Source of the DNA: CAYQQR01 sp964420035
GTDB taxonomy: Bacteria; Bacteroidota; Bacteroidia; Bacteroidales; SM23-62
Direction: 5' to 3'
NCBI GenBank assembly: GCA_964420035.1
Contig: CAYQQR010000016.1
Span: forward strand, 9,442 to 73,441
DNA length: 64,000 nucleotides
Part shown: positions 19,177-27,978 of the stretch, one piece after another
How positions within the stretch are numbered: position 1 is the first letter of the stretch
How the letters are laid out: every line of letters starts with the position of its first letter
Made by a program: the position numbers and the translations under genes
Notes under the pieces: model-generated
Seen by the model: only the letters and a program-made list of their open reading frames with translations
Told to the model about the DNA's origin: nothing
The model's database searches: none

Positions 19177-19729
19177 CGGGTTCTGATCCTGAGGCCAGAT
19201 GCTGCTGTTTGATGGTTTCTATCCTGGGCTTGACCAGGAAATATTCTTCCACGAGTTTCATCGACCGGTTCAGGGTGGTATCGATACGGAACGCAAGTTC
19301 ATTAATGTCCTCCTGGTATCCAGAAATCAACTTATCCAACGAGTCGGGAGGCTCTTCGGAAGCCATTTTTTCCGCGAGCGATTGAAGGTCACTTTCCAAC
19401 AGGACGATCTCCTGGTGAAATGCACTGCAGGAACGTATACAACTATCGATGTAAGACCCTAAGTAAGCATAGTTATCTATTTCTTCCCGGACCCCGGGTT
19501 CCGGGGGATAAAGTCCTGAACTGTCTATCAGGGTCAGGTCGCTCCGTATCTCTTCGGAAAAGTCGCTGATACGCCTGATCCCACCGCTGCTTATCTCCCG
19601 GTTCAGGCTGTCCAGTTGGTAAAGCAAACTGTCAATCTGGCTGGTGCAGGGATGTTCTTTTTCCTGCTTGCATTCTGTGATAAATACCAGTAAAAAAAGG
19701 CATCCCACTGTGTAAATAATGAAACGCAT
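19160..19729 (-). CDS. Putative coiled-coil lipoprotein, unknown function
   Basis: 189 residues from the ATG at 19727-19729 (MRFIIYTVGCLFLLVFITEC), which gives a proper signal with lipobox FITEC, Cys20. The reading frame stays open upstream to 19939, but that part translates repeat DNA and is rejected. The mature protein is Glu/Leu/Ser-rich with long amphipathic helices (ESDLQSLAEKM and others). Short heptad stretches suggest a coiled coil. It overlaps the start of the EamA transporter gene by 17 bp. I recognise no family. Confidence 0.65.
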   Translation of the reverse strand: MRFIIYTVGCLFLLVFITECKQEKEHPCTSQIDSLLYQLDSLNREISSGGIRRISDFSEEIRSDLTLIDSSGLYPPEPGVREEIDNYAYLGSYIDSCIRSCSAFHQEIVLLESDLQSLAEKMASEEPPDSLDKLISGYQEDINELAFRIDTTLNRSMKLVEEYFLVKPRIETIKQQHLASGSEPDEAAD

Positions 19730-19739
19730 AGGAGGAGTT

Positions 19740-20028
19740 TTCCAAAAAATACAAAAAAAATGGGATTCAGGGATACAGAAGATTAAGAGATAAAGAGATG
19801 CAGGGATTAAGAATTGACCGACCACAGACCACAGCGGCAGTGGCAGCAGCAGTGGCAGCGGCAGTTCAGTGAGCAGTAGGCAGAAGGCGGTTGGCAGGGC
19901 TACAGCGAGCGGAGCGAGTCCCGAAAAACAGCAAAGCAAGCTTTGCGTTGTTTTTCGAGGATCCCTGCCTGACAGGCAGGCTCGAAAATATAAAGCAGCA
20001 CAGCTGCTAAGATTTTCGGGACGGGAAA
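19740..20028. repeat. Non-coding repeat and palindrome stretch upstream of the 19.7-kb lipoprotein
   Basis: No gene is seen here. From 19830 there is degenerate GCAGTGGCAGC-type repetition. From 19905 a chain of palindromes follows: GCGAGCGGAGCGAG, an imperfect CGAAAAACA...TTGTTTTTCG hairpin near 19921-19957, the perfect CCTGCCTG-A-CAGGCAGG near 19965-19981, and CGAAAAT...ATTTTCG near 19983-20018. The word GAGCGGAGCG recurs at 29564-29573. Confidence 0.7.
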
Positions 20029-21303
20029 CTATTTTGTAATGAGGTCAAATCCCGTATAGGACCTCAATGCTTCAGGAATGAGAATCCCTTCCGGGGTTTG
20101 ATTGTTTTCGATCATGGTGGCCATGATACGGGGAAGGGCCAGGGCACTGCCGTTCAGGGTATGAACGGGTACGGGCTTTTTGGTAACGGGGTCCCTGAAC
20201 CGGAGTTTGAGGCGGTTGGCCTGGTAGCTTTCGAAGTTGGATACGGAGCTTACTTCCAGCCATTTATCCTGAGCAGCCGCATACACTTCGAAGTCGTAGG
20301 TCAGGGCCGAAGTAAAGCCCATATCTCCGCCGCATAAACGCATGATGCGGTAGGGAAGTTCCAGCTCGCGAAGTATTTTTTCCACATGGATCAACATCTC
20401 TTCCAGGACCGTATAGGAATGTTCGGGATGAACGATCTGAACGATCTCGACCTTATCGAATTGATGCAGCCGGTTCAGTCCGCGCACATCCGCTCCCCAG
20501 GAACCGGCTTCTCTCCTGAAACAGGCGGTGTAGGCTGTATTTTTCACGGGTAGCTTTTCCGCATCCAGGATCATGTCCCTGTACATATTGGTTACAGGCA
20601 CTTCTGCTGTGGGGATAAGGTAAAAATCATCCTCGGGCAGCTGGTACATCTGTCCCTCTTTATCGGGTAACTGACCGGTGGCAAAAGCAGATTCGGCATT
20701 GACGACCAGGGGGGGATAAACTTCCTGGTAGCCCGCGGCGATATTCTCGTCGAGGAAAAAATTGACCATGGCACGCAATAATTTTGCACCCTGTCCCTTA
20801 TAAACGGGAAATCCTGCACCGGTGATCTTGGTTCCAAGGTCAAAATCAATGATGTCGTAGGTATTAATCAAATCCCAGTGTGCCCGATCTTTCCCTTCGG
20901 GTATGGTTTCCTCCCAGGATCGTATCAGTGTATTGTCCTGTTCTGTTTTACCGGCCTGTACCGATTCATGAGGAAGATTCGGAATCCGGGTAAGCAATTC
21001 TCTTAATTCCGAATCAAGACGGGACAGGTCATTTTGTCCCTTTTTTATATCTTTTTTTAAGCCTGCAGTTTTCGACCGGGCATCATTGGCTTCTTTCTGT
21101 TTTCCCTCTTGGAATAATTTGCCAATATCACGGGATATTTGTTTTAACCCCGACTGTTTCTGATCCAGGCCGGCCTGCATTTTTCTTCTTCGGGCATCCA
21201 GTTCCGCAATATCATCAACAAGGGAAAGGGGTTTGAAATACCTGACCTTCAAGCGATCTTTAATGAGGTCGGGTTGATCCCTGAATAACTGGATGCTGAG
21301 CAT
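20029..21303 (-). CDS. serS: Seryl-tRNA synthetase
   Basis: 424 residues, the normal class II SerRS length. The N-terminal arm is the long antiparallel coiled coil that contacts the tRNA(Ser) variable arm (about 25-110, rich in K/E/Q). The catalytic domain has the TAEVPVTNMYRD block (motif 2 entry TACFRREAGSWG with its Arg) and motif 3 (LNGSALALPRIMATMIENNQ), ending LRSYTGFDLI. It charges tRNA(Ser) and tRNA(Sec-like) with serine. A strong terminator lies directly upstream of its start codon, after rpmA. Confidence 0.97.
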   Translation of the reverse strand: MLSIQLFRDQPDLIKDRLKVRYFKPLSLVDDIAELDARRRKMQAGLDQKQSGLKQISRDIGKLFQEGKQKEANDARSKTAGLKKDIKKGQNDLSRLDSELRELLTRIPNLPHESVQAGKTEQDNTLIRSWEETIPEGKDRAHWDLINTYDIIDFDLGTKITGAGFPVYKGQGAKLLRAMVNFFLDENIAAGYQEVYPPLVVNAESAFATGQLPDKEGQMYQLPEDDFYLIPTAEVPVTNMYRDMILDAEKLPVKNTAYTACFRREAGSWGADVRGLNRLHQFDKVEIVQIVHPEHSYTVLEEMLIHVEKILRELELPYRIMRLCGGDMGFTSALTYDFEVYAAAQDKWLEVSSVSNFESYQANRLKLRFRDPVTKKPVPVHTLNGSALALPRIMATMIENNQTPEGILIPEALRSYTGFDLITK

Positions 21304-21317
21304 GATCGGATCGGGTT

Positions 21318-21365
21318 ATAAAAAAATCTCCTGAAAAAGAATTGAAACTAATTCATTTCAGGAGA
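21318..21365 (-). terminator. Intrinsic terminator between rpmA and serS, 14 nt before the serS start
   Basis: On the minus strand TCTCCTGAAA (21365-21356) pairs with TTTCAGGAGA (21336-21327), a perfect 10-bp stem, followed by a run of seven T at 21326-21320. It fits termination of rplU-rpmA. Only 14 nt remain before the serS ATG, too few for a separate promoter. Confidence 0.8.
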
Positions 21366-21394
21366 CTTTCCAAAGCTTTTTAAAGGGATAATAG

Positions 21395-21658
21395 CTATTT
21401 TTTCTCGATAGGATCGACGTAGACCAATGACTTTTTATCCCTTTTCTTTTCAAATCTTACGGTGCCGTCGATCAGGGCAAACAGACTGTGATCCTTACCC
21501 ATGCCGACATTATCTCCCGGATGGTGCCTGGTGCCTCTCTGGCGAACAATAATGTTACCTGCCTTGGCTGTCTGGCCGCCAAATAATTTTACACCCAGCC
21601 GTTTGCTTTCTGATTCACGTCCGTTTCTTGAACTACCTGCTCCTTTTTTATGTGCCAT
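21395..21658 (-). CDS. rpmA: 50S ribosomal protein L27
   Basis: 87 residues. The N-terminal [24 protein letters not shown] is typical of L27 whose N-terminus needs no cleavage, and reaches toward the peptidyl transferase centre. [29 protein letters not shown] is the family core. It lies 12 nt after rplU in the usual rplU-rpmA order and is followed by an intrinsic terminator. Confidence 0.97.
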   Translation of the reverse strand: MAHKKGAGSSRNGRESESKRLGVKLFGGQTAKAGNIIVRQRGTRHHPGDNVGMGKDHSLFALIDGTVRFEKKRDKKSLVYVDPIEKK

Positions 21659-21670
21659 GGCTGAATATTT

Positions 21671-22372
21671 TTAAGATTTATCTTTCTGTTCTTTATTCTC
21701 CTTATCTGCTTCGTCTTTCTTTTTTGCTGTCTTCTTTTCAGCAGATTTCGCTGTGCCTGAAGCAGTTGTGGATTTTTTTGTGCTTTTGTCCTTTGTACTT
21801 GAAGCCGTTGTTTTTTTGGTGCCAGTCGACTTCTTAGCAGTCGTTGTTTTTTTGGTGGCTGTTCCAGTCGACTTCTTAGCGGTCCCAATGCTTTCCTTTT
21901 TTGCCGTCCCTGTGCTTTTCCCGGTGGTGGTTGTTTTCTTTTTGGGTTCGGCTGTTTTTTTGGTGGCAGGTTTTTCAGCCTGTTTTTTAGCCGGTCCGGC
22001 GGTTTCTGCTCCCGGCTTGCTTGTTTGGGGTTTCTTTTCCGCGGTTTTCTTGGCCGGAGCCTTTTCCAGAATATTTTCAATCAATACCTGGGTTAAGTTC
22101 TGACGGTGACCGTTCAGCTTCTGGTAGCCTTTTCTGCGCTTCTTCTTAAATACCTTGATCTTTTCACCGCGCACATGGTCCAGGATTTTGCCCTGGACAA
22201 CAGCACCTTTTACCAAAGGATCTCCGACGATAACTTTTTTTTCGTCGTCGATTAACAGCACCTTGTCAAAATCGATTTTGTCACCGTCCTTACCTTCCAG
22301 GCGGTGCACAAAGATCTTCTGGTCTTTGCTGACCTTAAATTGCTGTCCCGCAATATCAACTATAGCGTACAT
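21671..22372 (-). CDS. rplU: 50S ribosomal protein L21 with a long basic low-complexity tail
   Basis: 233 residues, more than twice the ~103 of most L21 proteins. Residues 1-103 are a complete L21 (MYAIVDIAGQQFKV, the RRKGYQKLNGHRQNLT loop, then LTQVLIENI). From about 104 onward the chain is a ~130-residue tail of Lys, Thr, Ala, Ser and Gly with degenerate KKSTGT/KKTTT repeats and a mixed K/E end, resembling histone-H1-like or linker-type tails. L21 binds 23S rRNA; the tail is presumably disordered and may contact RNA or be species decoration. A consensus promoter precedes it, and rpmA follows after 12 nt. Confidence 0.93.
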   Translation of the reverse strand: MYAIVDIAGQQFKVSKDQKIFVHRLEGKDGDKIDFDKVLLIDDEKKVIVGDPLVKGAVVQGKILDHVRGEKIKVFKKKRRKGYQKLNGHRQNLTQVLIENILEKAPAKKTAEKKPQTSKPGAETAGPAKKQAEKPATKKTAEPKKKTTTTGKSTGTAKKESIGTAKKSTGTATKKTTTAKKSTGTKKTTASSTKDKSTKKSTTASGTAKSAEKKTAKKKDEADKENKEQKDKS

Positions 22373-22404
22373 CCCTATTGATTATGTAAATTCTTTTGAG
22401 CGCA

Positions 22405-22435
22405 CAAAAGTAGAAAATTAAAACCTTTTTACAAA
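22405..22435 (-). promoter_or_regulatory. Bacteroidetes promoter (-33/-7) for rplU-rpmA
   Basis: On the minus strand TTTG (22435-22432), 19 nt spacer, then TACTTTTG (22412-22405), which is an exact TTTG-N19-TAnnTTTG layout. It lies about 33 nt upstream of the rplU start. This is the best-formed promoter in the window. Confidence 0.75.
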
Positions 22436-22511
22436 GTATATTTTAAGATAAATACCGATGCTTATTTACTTGCCAAAGCTTCATCCGGTTTAATTAACTA
22501 AATGATTTCTT

Positions 22512-22519
22512 TATATTTG
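22512..22519 (+). promoter_or_regulatory. Bacteroidetes -7 promoter element for the bifunctional-nuclease-like gene
   Basis: TATATTTG fits TAnnTTTG and lies 41 nt before the ATG at 22561. A -33 TTTG at normal distance is not obvious. Confidence 0.5.
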
Positions 22520-22560
22520 TTCAGGCCTTTTGGAGCAAGGATAACTGATATTTGATTTAT

Positions 22561-23175
22561 ATGAGTCGTATTAAGCTTAATGTACTGGGAATTTCGTATA
22601 GTCAAACACAGTCCGGTGCTTACGCGCTGGTGCTAACCGAGGAAGGAGGGGACAGGAGAATTCCCATCATTGTGGGGGGATTTGAGGCGCAATCCATTGC
22701 CATACAGTTAGAGGGACTGAAACCTCCGCGGCCGCTTACCCATGATCTTTTCATGAATTTCGCGGTTGCTTTTAAGATCCATTTGCTCGAAGTCACCATA
22801 TACAAACTCGAAGAAGGGGTTTTCTACTCCAACCTGCTTTGTGAAAACGGGACCAACCGCCTGACCATCGATGCAAGAACATCCGATGCCATTGCCCTGG
22901 CACTTAGGTTCAAGTGTCCTATATATACCACAGAAGAAATAATCTCCAAAGCCGGTATCGTGCTGGATTTCGGTAAAGAATCCGAAGAAGAGGAGATGGA
23001 AGCTGAGTCAACCGGAGAGTCAACTGCTAAGTCCGGCAGTTCTCCTAAAACAGGGGATTATTCCAAGATGGATATGAATAAATTAAATGAATTACTGGAA
23101 GAAGCGGTTAAGAATGAAGATTACGAAAGGGCGTCAAAGATAAGGGATGAGATCACGAAGCGTCAGCAGAGCTAA
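22561..23175 (+). CDS. Bifunctional-nuclease (DUF151) family protein with C-terminal UVR motif
   Basis: 204 residues from the ATG at 22561; an in-frame TTG three codons upstream is less likely. Residues ~5-135 match the BFN/DUF151 fold (LVLTEEGGDRRIPIIVGGFEAQSIA, then LLCENGTNRLTIDARTSDAIALALR). A Glu/Ser-rich linker follows, then a UVR-type helical pair near the C-terminus (LNELLEEAVKNEDYERASKIRDEI), as found in UvrB/UvrC and Clp regulators. Family members have reported RNase/DNase activity, but the physiological role in bacteria is unclear. The next gene, a nucleoside transporter, starts 8 nt later, so a nucleotide-salvage link is possible but unproven. Confidence 0.87.
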   Translation: MSRIKLNVLGISYSQTQSGAYALVLTEEGGDRRIPIIVGGFEAQSIAIQLEGLKPPRPLTHDLFMNFAVAFKIHLLEVTIYKLEEGVFYSNLLCENGTNRLTIDARTSDAIALALRFKCPIYTTEEIISKAGIVLDFGKESEEEEMEAESTGESTAKSGSSPKTGDYSKMDMNKLNELLEEAVKNEDYERASKIRDEITKRQQS

Positions 23176-23183
23176 GATGAATC

Positions 23184-24707
23184 ATGAACATACGAATTCT
23201 CCTGATCACCGTCTGCCTTTTTTTTCTAGATGTTCCGGCAGCCCTTTCGCAGGAAGAAGATTCACTTGACCCCTCCCGTGCCCGGTACCCCCTGGTCGAA
23301 TTATCCGATACCCTTCTTGATGATACCAGTGCTGTAAGCACGGGTGGTCCCCGTGTCAGATTGCCGGATGATTCAAACAAAATCCTTCCCCGGGATGAAC
23401 AGTTCATTTTCAAGCCCCTGACCGTTTTGCGGGGCTTACTGGGTATGCTGGTCATCATAGGGATCGCCTATCTTTTCAGCAACAACAGGAAAAAAGTTTC
23501 CTGGAGAGTGGTCCTCGTTGGCGTACTGATCCAGGTCACTTTGGCCGTTGCCATTCTGTGGATACCTGCAGTTCAATTCTTTTTTGAATTCGCGGGTAAG
23601 ATATTTGTAAAAATCCTGGATTTCACCATGGCGGGGACCGAGTTTCTTTTCCGTTCCATGGAAACCAATGAGATCGAGCCGCCTTTGCTGAGTTTTGCAA
23701 TCACCATCTTGCCCACCATCATTTTTTTCTCGGCCCTGATGTCCCTGTTCTTTTACCTTGGAATTATCCAGAAAGTTGTATATGTGCTGGCCTGGGGCCT
23801 GTCCAGGTCGCTCCGTATCTCGGGTCCGGAATCCTTATCCGTGGCCGGTAATATATTCCTGGGACAAACCGAATCTCCCTTCTTGATAAAGGCCTATTTA
23901 CCCAAAATGACCCGTTCCGAAATGCTGCTGGTCATGTCGGGAGGCATGGCAACCCTTGCAGGAGGCGTGCTCGCTCTCTATATTTCATTCCTGGGTGGGG
24001 ATGACCCGGTCCAAAGGCTGGTTTTCGCCAAGCATCTGCTGGCCGCTTCGGTGATGGCTGCCCCGGGTGTGGTGGTGGTAACAAAGATACTGATGCCCCA
24101 GACCGAGAGCGTGGATAAATCCATGCACATCTCGGACGAGAATATGGGTAAAAATGTTCTGGATGCCATATCCAGGGGCACTTATGAAGGACTTAAGCTG
24201 GCAGTGAATGTGGCAGCCATGCTCCTGGTTTTCCTGGCTTTCATCGCCATGTTCAATTTTATTTTTCAAAAGATTGGTGACTGGACACAAATCAATGATT
24301 GGATAACCAGGGTCACCGACGGACGTTATGAAAATCTTTCGCTTCAGTTTATCCTGGGCTATACACTGGCACCTCTGATGTGGGTTATTGGGGTGGGAGC
24401 CGAAGACATCAGCCTGGTGGGTCAACTCCTGGGAGAAAAGATCATCATGACCGAACTGGTCGGGTACATCAGTCTGGCCGGCCTGAAAGAGGCCGGTGCC
24501 TTCGCCCATAGTAAATCCATCATCATGGCCACCTACATTCTTTGCGGTTTTGCCAATTTTGCATCGGTAGGGATTCAAATTGGGGGTATTGGGTCTTTGG
24601 CCCCAAACCAGAAAGTATTACTTTCGAGATTCGGAATGCAGGCCCTGCTGGCAGGGACCCTGGCATCCCTGCTTTCGGCAACCATTATTGGCGCCATACT
24701 GGGTTAA
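23184..24707 (+). CDS. CNT-family nucleoside transporter (NupC-like) with N-terminal exported extension
   Basis: 507 residues. The core (~90-507) is a concentrative nucleoside transporter: several membrane helices with the conserved [18 protein letters not shown] and [17 protein letters not shown] blocks and a late [19 protein letters not shown] stretch. CNT proteins import nucleosides with Na+ or H+. NupC-type proteins are about 400 residues. Here an extra N-terminus has a signal-peptide-like helix ([23 protein letters not shown]) and a ~60-residue acidic region before the first core helix. It follows the BFN-like gene by 8 nt. Confidence 0.9.
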   Translation: MNIRILLITVCLFFLDVPAALSQEEDSLDPSRARYPLVELSDTLLDDTSAVSTGGPRVRLPDDSNKILPRDEQFIFKPLTVLRGLLGMLVIIGIAYLFSNNRKKVSWRVVLVGVLIQVTLAVAILWIPAVQFFFEFAGKIFVKILDFTMAGTEFLFRSMETNEIEPPLLSFAITILPTIIFFSALMSLFFYLGIIQKVVYVLAWGLSRSLRISGPESLSVAGNIFLGQTESPFLIKAYLPKMTRSEMLLVMSGGMATLAGGVLALYISFLGGDDPVQRLVFAKHLLAASVMAAPGVVVVTKILMPQTESVDKSMHISDENMGKNVLDAISRGTYEGLKLAVNVAAMLLVFLAFIAMFNFIFQKIGDWTQINDWITRVTDGRYENLSLQFILGYTLAPLMWVIGVGAEDISLVGQLLGEKIIMTELVGYISLAGLKEAGAFAHSKSIIMATYILCGFANFASVGIQIGGIGSLAPNQKVLLSRFGMQALLAGTLASLLSATIIGAILG

Positions 24708-24717
24708 GATAATGCTC

Positions 24718-26829
24718 ATGGCAAAGAATCCATTCAACGATAAAGAATTCCATACAGAATCTTCGCTGGTTCTTAACCTGAGGCAACACACCGGCATTCT
24801 GAATAATATTCCCCATGCAGCCTGGTTGAAAGACAGCTCAGGCCGCTATCTTTCTGTGAACGATTCCTTCGCACGTTTCTACAATATGAAGGCTTCCGAT
24901 ATTATTGGGAAAACTGATTTTGATTTTTGCCCGGCAGAGCTGGCCCGTGTATATGAGGCCAACGATCAAGAGGTAAAACGTACCGCCAGGCAGATGAAGT
25001 TTCAGGAGGTACAGGAAACCGAACAGGGCAGGATCTGGTCAGAAACTTTTAAGACCCCTATTTATGATGACCATGGAAAACTGGTAGGAATCACAGGGAT
25101 TTCGCGGGACATTACGAAGGAAAAAAGAACCCGGGAAGATTTGAAGTTCCTTTCCAATACATCACTGGAATTTCTGCAGCTTACCCACCGTCATGATATA
25201 TTCGATTATATAGCATGCAAGCTATCCGAGCTGGTACCGGAAGCCCTTGTACTGATCTCAAGGTATTATGAGGAGGATAAGACTTTGAGACCTTTCATGA
25301 TTAAACCGGAATTTCCGGTTGAGGATATCTTCCTCAAATACCTGCAGATTCCGCGGGAGCATTTTAAGATCAAGGTCACTGCCCATTTCAAACAGGCTTT
25401 AATCGAGAATGCCCGTACATTACATACCTTCAACGAAAGCATTTATACAACCCTGAACGGCATGGCATCCAAAGCGATCTGCAGAAAGATTGAAAAAGAG
25501 TTGAAGCTGGAACAAACCCACGGTATTGTTCTTGTCAGGAAGGGTATCTTGTTTGGCACCGTATTGATCTTTCACAGGAATAAAAAGCCCATCCGGGATC
25601 CCCGGATTCTGGAGATTTTTGTATACCAGGCATCCATTGCCTTACACCGGCGTCAGCTGGAAGTGGAACTAATGAAAGCCAAGGAATCGGCAGAAGCATC
25701 CGACAAGCTCAAATCCGCTTTCCTGGCCAATCTGTCCCATGAGATCCGTACGCCCATGAACGGCATAATAGGCTTATCCAAATTGTTAAAAAACAAGGAC
25801 CTAAATGAAAAAGGAAAGGATGAATATATTGATATGATCATCAATAGCGGGGAGGTCCTCAAACTCATCGTAGACGACATCATTGATCTGTCCAAGATAG
25901 AAGCGGGCCAGGTGCGCGTTAAAGAAGAGACCTTCTCCCTTAATCATTTGATGCATGAATTAAAGAGCCTGGTCCTGTCACACCTCTCACTTGAGGAATC
26001 CGGGAACCTGAAAGTGAATATTCACCTGGATAGAAAAGATGGAAAGGACCGGATCCTGACCGATCCCACGCGACTCCGCCAGGTAATGCAAAACCTCGTT
26101 GATAATGCACTGAAGTTTACAGACGAAGGGAAGATAACTTTCGGTTACCGCATACTGGATAAGAAGAAGATTGAATTTTTCGTAAGGGATACCGGTCCCG
26201 GTATTCCCGAGGGAAAAAAGGAACTTGTCTTTGAACGCTTTACCCAGCTGGACGATTCACTGGAACGCAAGCACAGGGGTTCCGGTCTGGGATTGGCCAT
26301 ATCCCGGGGTTTGGTGGAATTGTTGGGGGGAAGGATCAAAGTTGAAACCAAACAGGGAAAAGGGTCGGTTTTCAGTTTTGTTTTGCCTTATAAACCTGCA
26401 GGTTGTGAAACTTCGCAGCCGGAAAAAAAACAACAAAAAGAACGGAAAGAAAAAATGGATCTGAATGAGTATTGTGTTCTTGTGGTGGAAGACGATCCGG
26501 TCAATTACAGATTGATCCATGACCTCATCAGAAGAACAGGGGCTAAGGTAGAACACGCAATTACGGGAGACATCGCGGTTGAGATGGTCAAAAAGAGTGA
26601 TATCGACCTGGTGCTTATGGATATCCAGCTTCCCGGACTGAACGGATACGAGACCACCCGGAAGATCAAGGCGATACGAAAGGACCTGCCGGTGATCGCC
26701 CAGACGGCCAATGCCTTTGACGATGACAGGAAAAAATCCCTGGAAGCCGGGTGCAGTGATTTCATCAGCAAACCCATCCGGTTGGATGATTTTTATTCCC
26801 TGCTCAATAAATACCTGTTAGAAACCTGA
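24718..26829 (+). CDS. Hybrid sensor histidine kinase with PAS, GAF-like, HisKA, HATPase and receiver domains
   Basis: 703 residues from the ATG at 24718, ten bases after the transporter stop; an ATG two codons upstream is equally possible, and the open frame further upstream overlaps the transporter gene and is rejected. A PAS domain comes first (~20-140, [21 protein letters not shown]). A GAF-like region follows (~150-310). Then HisKA with phospho-acceptor H341 in [12 protein letters not shown], and HATPase with the N box (LVDNALKF) and G boxes ([16 protein letters not shown]). A C-terminal receiver has phospho-acceptor D635 in [10 protein letters not shown]. No membrane helix is seen, so it senses a cytoplasmic signal. 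No output regulator is adjacent. Confidence 0.93.
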   Translation: MAKNPFNDKEFHTESSLVLNLRQHTGILNNIPHAAWLKDSSGRYLSVNDSFARFYNMKASDIIGKTDFDFCPAELARVYEANDQEVKRTARQMKFQEVQETEQGRIWSETFKTPIYDDHGKLVGITGISRDITKEKRTREDLKFLSNTSLEFLQLTHRHDIFDYIACKLSELVPEALVLISRYYEEDKTLRPFMIKPEFPVEDIFLKYLQIPREHFKIKVTAHFKQALIENARTLHTFNESIYTTLNGMASKAICRKIEKELKLEQTHGIVLVRKGILFGTVLIFHRNKKPIRDPRILEIFVYQASIALHRRQLEVELMKAKESAEASDKLKSAFLANLSHEIRTPMNGIIGLSKLLKNKDLNEKGKDEYIDMIINSGEVLKLIVDDIIDLSKIEAGQVRVKEETFSLNHLMHELKSLVLSHLSLEESGNLKVNIHLDRKDGKDRILTDPTRLRQVMQNLVDNALKFTDEGKITFGYRILDKKKIEFFVRDTGPGIPEGKKELVFERFTQLDDSLERKHRGSGLGLAISRGLVELLGGRIKVETKQGKGSVFSFVLPYKPAGCETSQPEKKQQKERKEKMDLNEYCVLVVEDDPVNYRLIHDLIRRTGAKVEHAITGDIAVEMVKKSDIDLVLMDIQLPGLNGYETTRKIKAIRKDLPVIAQTANAFDDDRKKSLEAGCSDFISKPIRLDDFYSLLNKYLLET

Positions 26830-26847
26830 TGAATAATACTTAGATGG

Positions 26848-27978
26848 ATGATCTGGATTGTATGGATCAGTTTGATATTGGCCTTCATGTACCTGGTTAC
26901 CATTGTAATTATCTATTACGGTCAGGAAAAAGCACTGTTGGATTCTGAACCTGCCCATGGAACCCCTTTTGTAAGCCTTATCGTTCCTTTCAGAAACGAA
27001 GCCTTCCATCTTGAAGACCTGGTAAACGACTTGTTGGGACAGGATTACCCTTTTGAAAAGTTTGAATGTATTTTCATTGATGATCACAGCGAGGATGGTG
27101 GTCCTGAACTGTTACAGAAAAGAGCCGGAAAATCCGGTCCGGGTATTCGTTTGCTTCGCCTGGATGAAAAAGAGCAGGGTAAGAAATCGGCCCTTAGAAA
27201 AGGCATAATGCACAGCCGGGCTCCATTGCTTTTATCCCTGGATGCTGATAGCCGGGTGCCTTCAGGCTGGCTAAGGAACATGGTCGCGTGCCACCTGCGT
27301 AAGAAAGCCGATATGGTGCTGGGGCCGGTTATCCTGGAAGGTTCAGGATTTTTTTCCAGGCTCCAGTCGGCTGAAATGATGGGTAACATGGCATTGACGG
27401 CCGGGTGGGCCGGCCTGGGCAAAGCCATCATGGCCAATGGGGCGAATATGTTGTTCAAGCCTGAGGATTACCTGAACTTCAGGAAAAGCGTGGCCGGTTC
27501 ATATGTATCGGGAGATGACATGTTTCTTTTGCAGTACCTGGTACAGCAGAAGAAAAAAATGGTTTTTTGTTTTAAGCCTGAAGCGGCCGTCACCACAAAA
27601 GCTGCGGGAAGCCTGAAAGCACTCCTGCACCAGCGTTTACGCTGGGCGGGCAAGGCAGGGGGGTATCGCCTGCCCCTCATCTGGTATAATCTCACCCTGG
27701 TGTTCCTGGTAAATTTAATGGTATGGTTGGCCCTGGTGTTGTCTTTTTTCAGCCGGGATGCCCAGCTGGCCCTGATCATACTGCTGTTGGTCAAGATCCC
27801 CATGGAATACCTGCTTTGTTATCCGGTGGCCACGGTCTTGAATTTAAGATCGATCCATTTATATTTACCCCTGGTAAGTTTGTTGCACCTGATCTACATT
27901 CCATTTATCGGTCCATTGGGATGCATTGTCAAATACGATTGGAAGGGCCGCCGGTACTCGCCGAAAAAGCAATACTGA
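26848..27978 (+). CDS. Membrane-bound GT2-family glycosyltransferase
   Basis: 376 residues. One N-terminal membrane helix (IVWISLILAFMYLVTIVIIYY) precedes a GT-A domain with FVSLIVPFRNE, IFIDDHSEDGG and the DxD-type metal motif LSLDADSRVPSG. QRLRWAGKAGGY resembles the QxxRW motif of processive GT2 enzymes. Two or three C-terminal membrane helices follow. The likely role is transfer of a sugar to a lipid or polysaccharide at the inner membrane; the acceptor is unknown. An alternative ATG lies at 26844 in another frame and is not used. The 3' end overlaps the next frame by 53 bp if that gene starts at its first TTG. Confidence 0.88.
   Translation: MIWIVWISLILAFMYLVTIVIIYYGQEKALLDSEPAHGTPFVSLIVPFRNEAFHLEDLVNDLLGQDYPFEKFECIFIDDHSEDGGPELLQKRAGKSGPGIRLLRLDEKEQGKKSALRKGIMHSRAPLLLSLDADSRVPSGWLRNMVACHLRKKADMVLGPVILEGSGFFSRLQSAEMMGNMALTAGWAGLGKAIMANGANMLFKPEDYLNFRKSVAGSYVSGDDMFLLQYLVQQKKKMVFCFKPEAAVTTKAAGSLKALLHQRLRWAGKAGGYRLPLIWYNLTLVFLVNLMVWLALVLSFFSRDAQLALIILLLVKIPMEYLLCYPVATVLNLRSIHLYLPLVSLLHLIYIPFIGPLGCIVKYDWKGRRYSPKKQY

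Noticed and set aside
19730..19939. N-terminal extension of the 19.2-kb lipoprotein
   Set aside because: It translates GCAGTGGCAGC-type repeat DNA; the lipoprotein signal starts cleanly at the ATG at 19727-19729.
21304..21394. T-box riboswitch before serS
   Set aside because: The leader is only 91 nt and has no recognisable T-box sequence or specifier hairpin.
21589..22080. Minus-strand frame of Lys/Arg/Pro-rich protein inside rplU
   Set aside because: It is a shifted reading of the low-complexity L21 tail, with no start context or family match.
24580..24717. Upstream part of the hybrid kinase frame
   Set aside because: It overlaps the transporter gene and reads as its frame-shifted shadow; PAS homology starts after the ATG at 24718.
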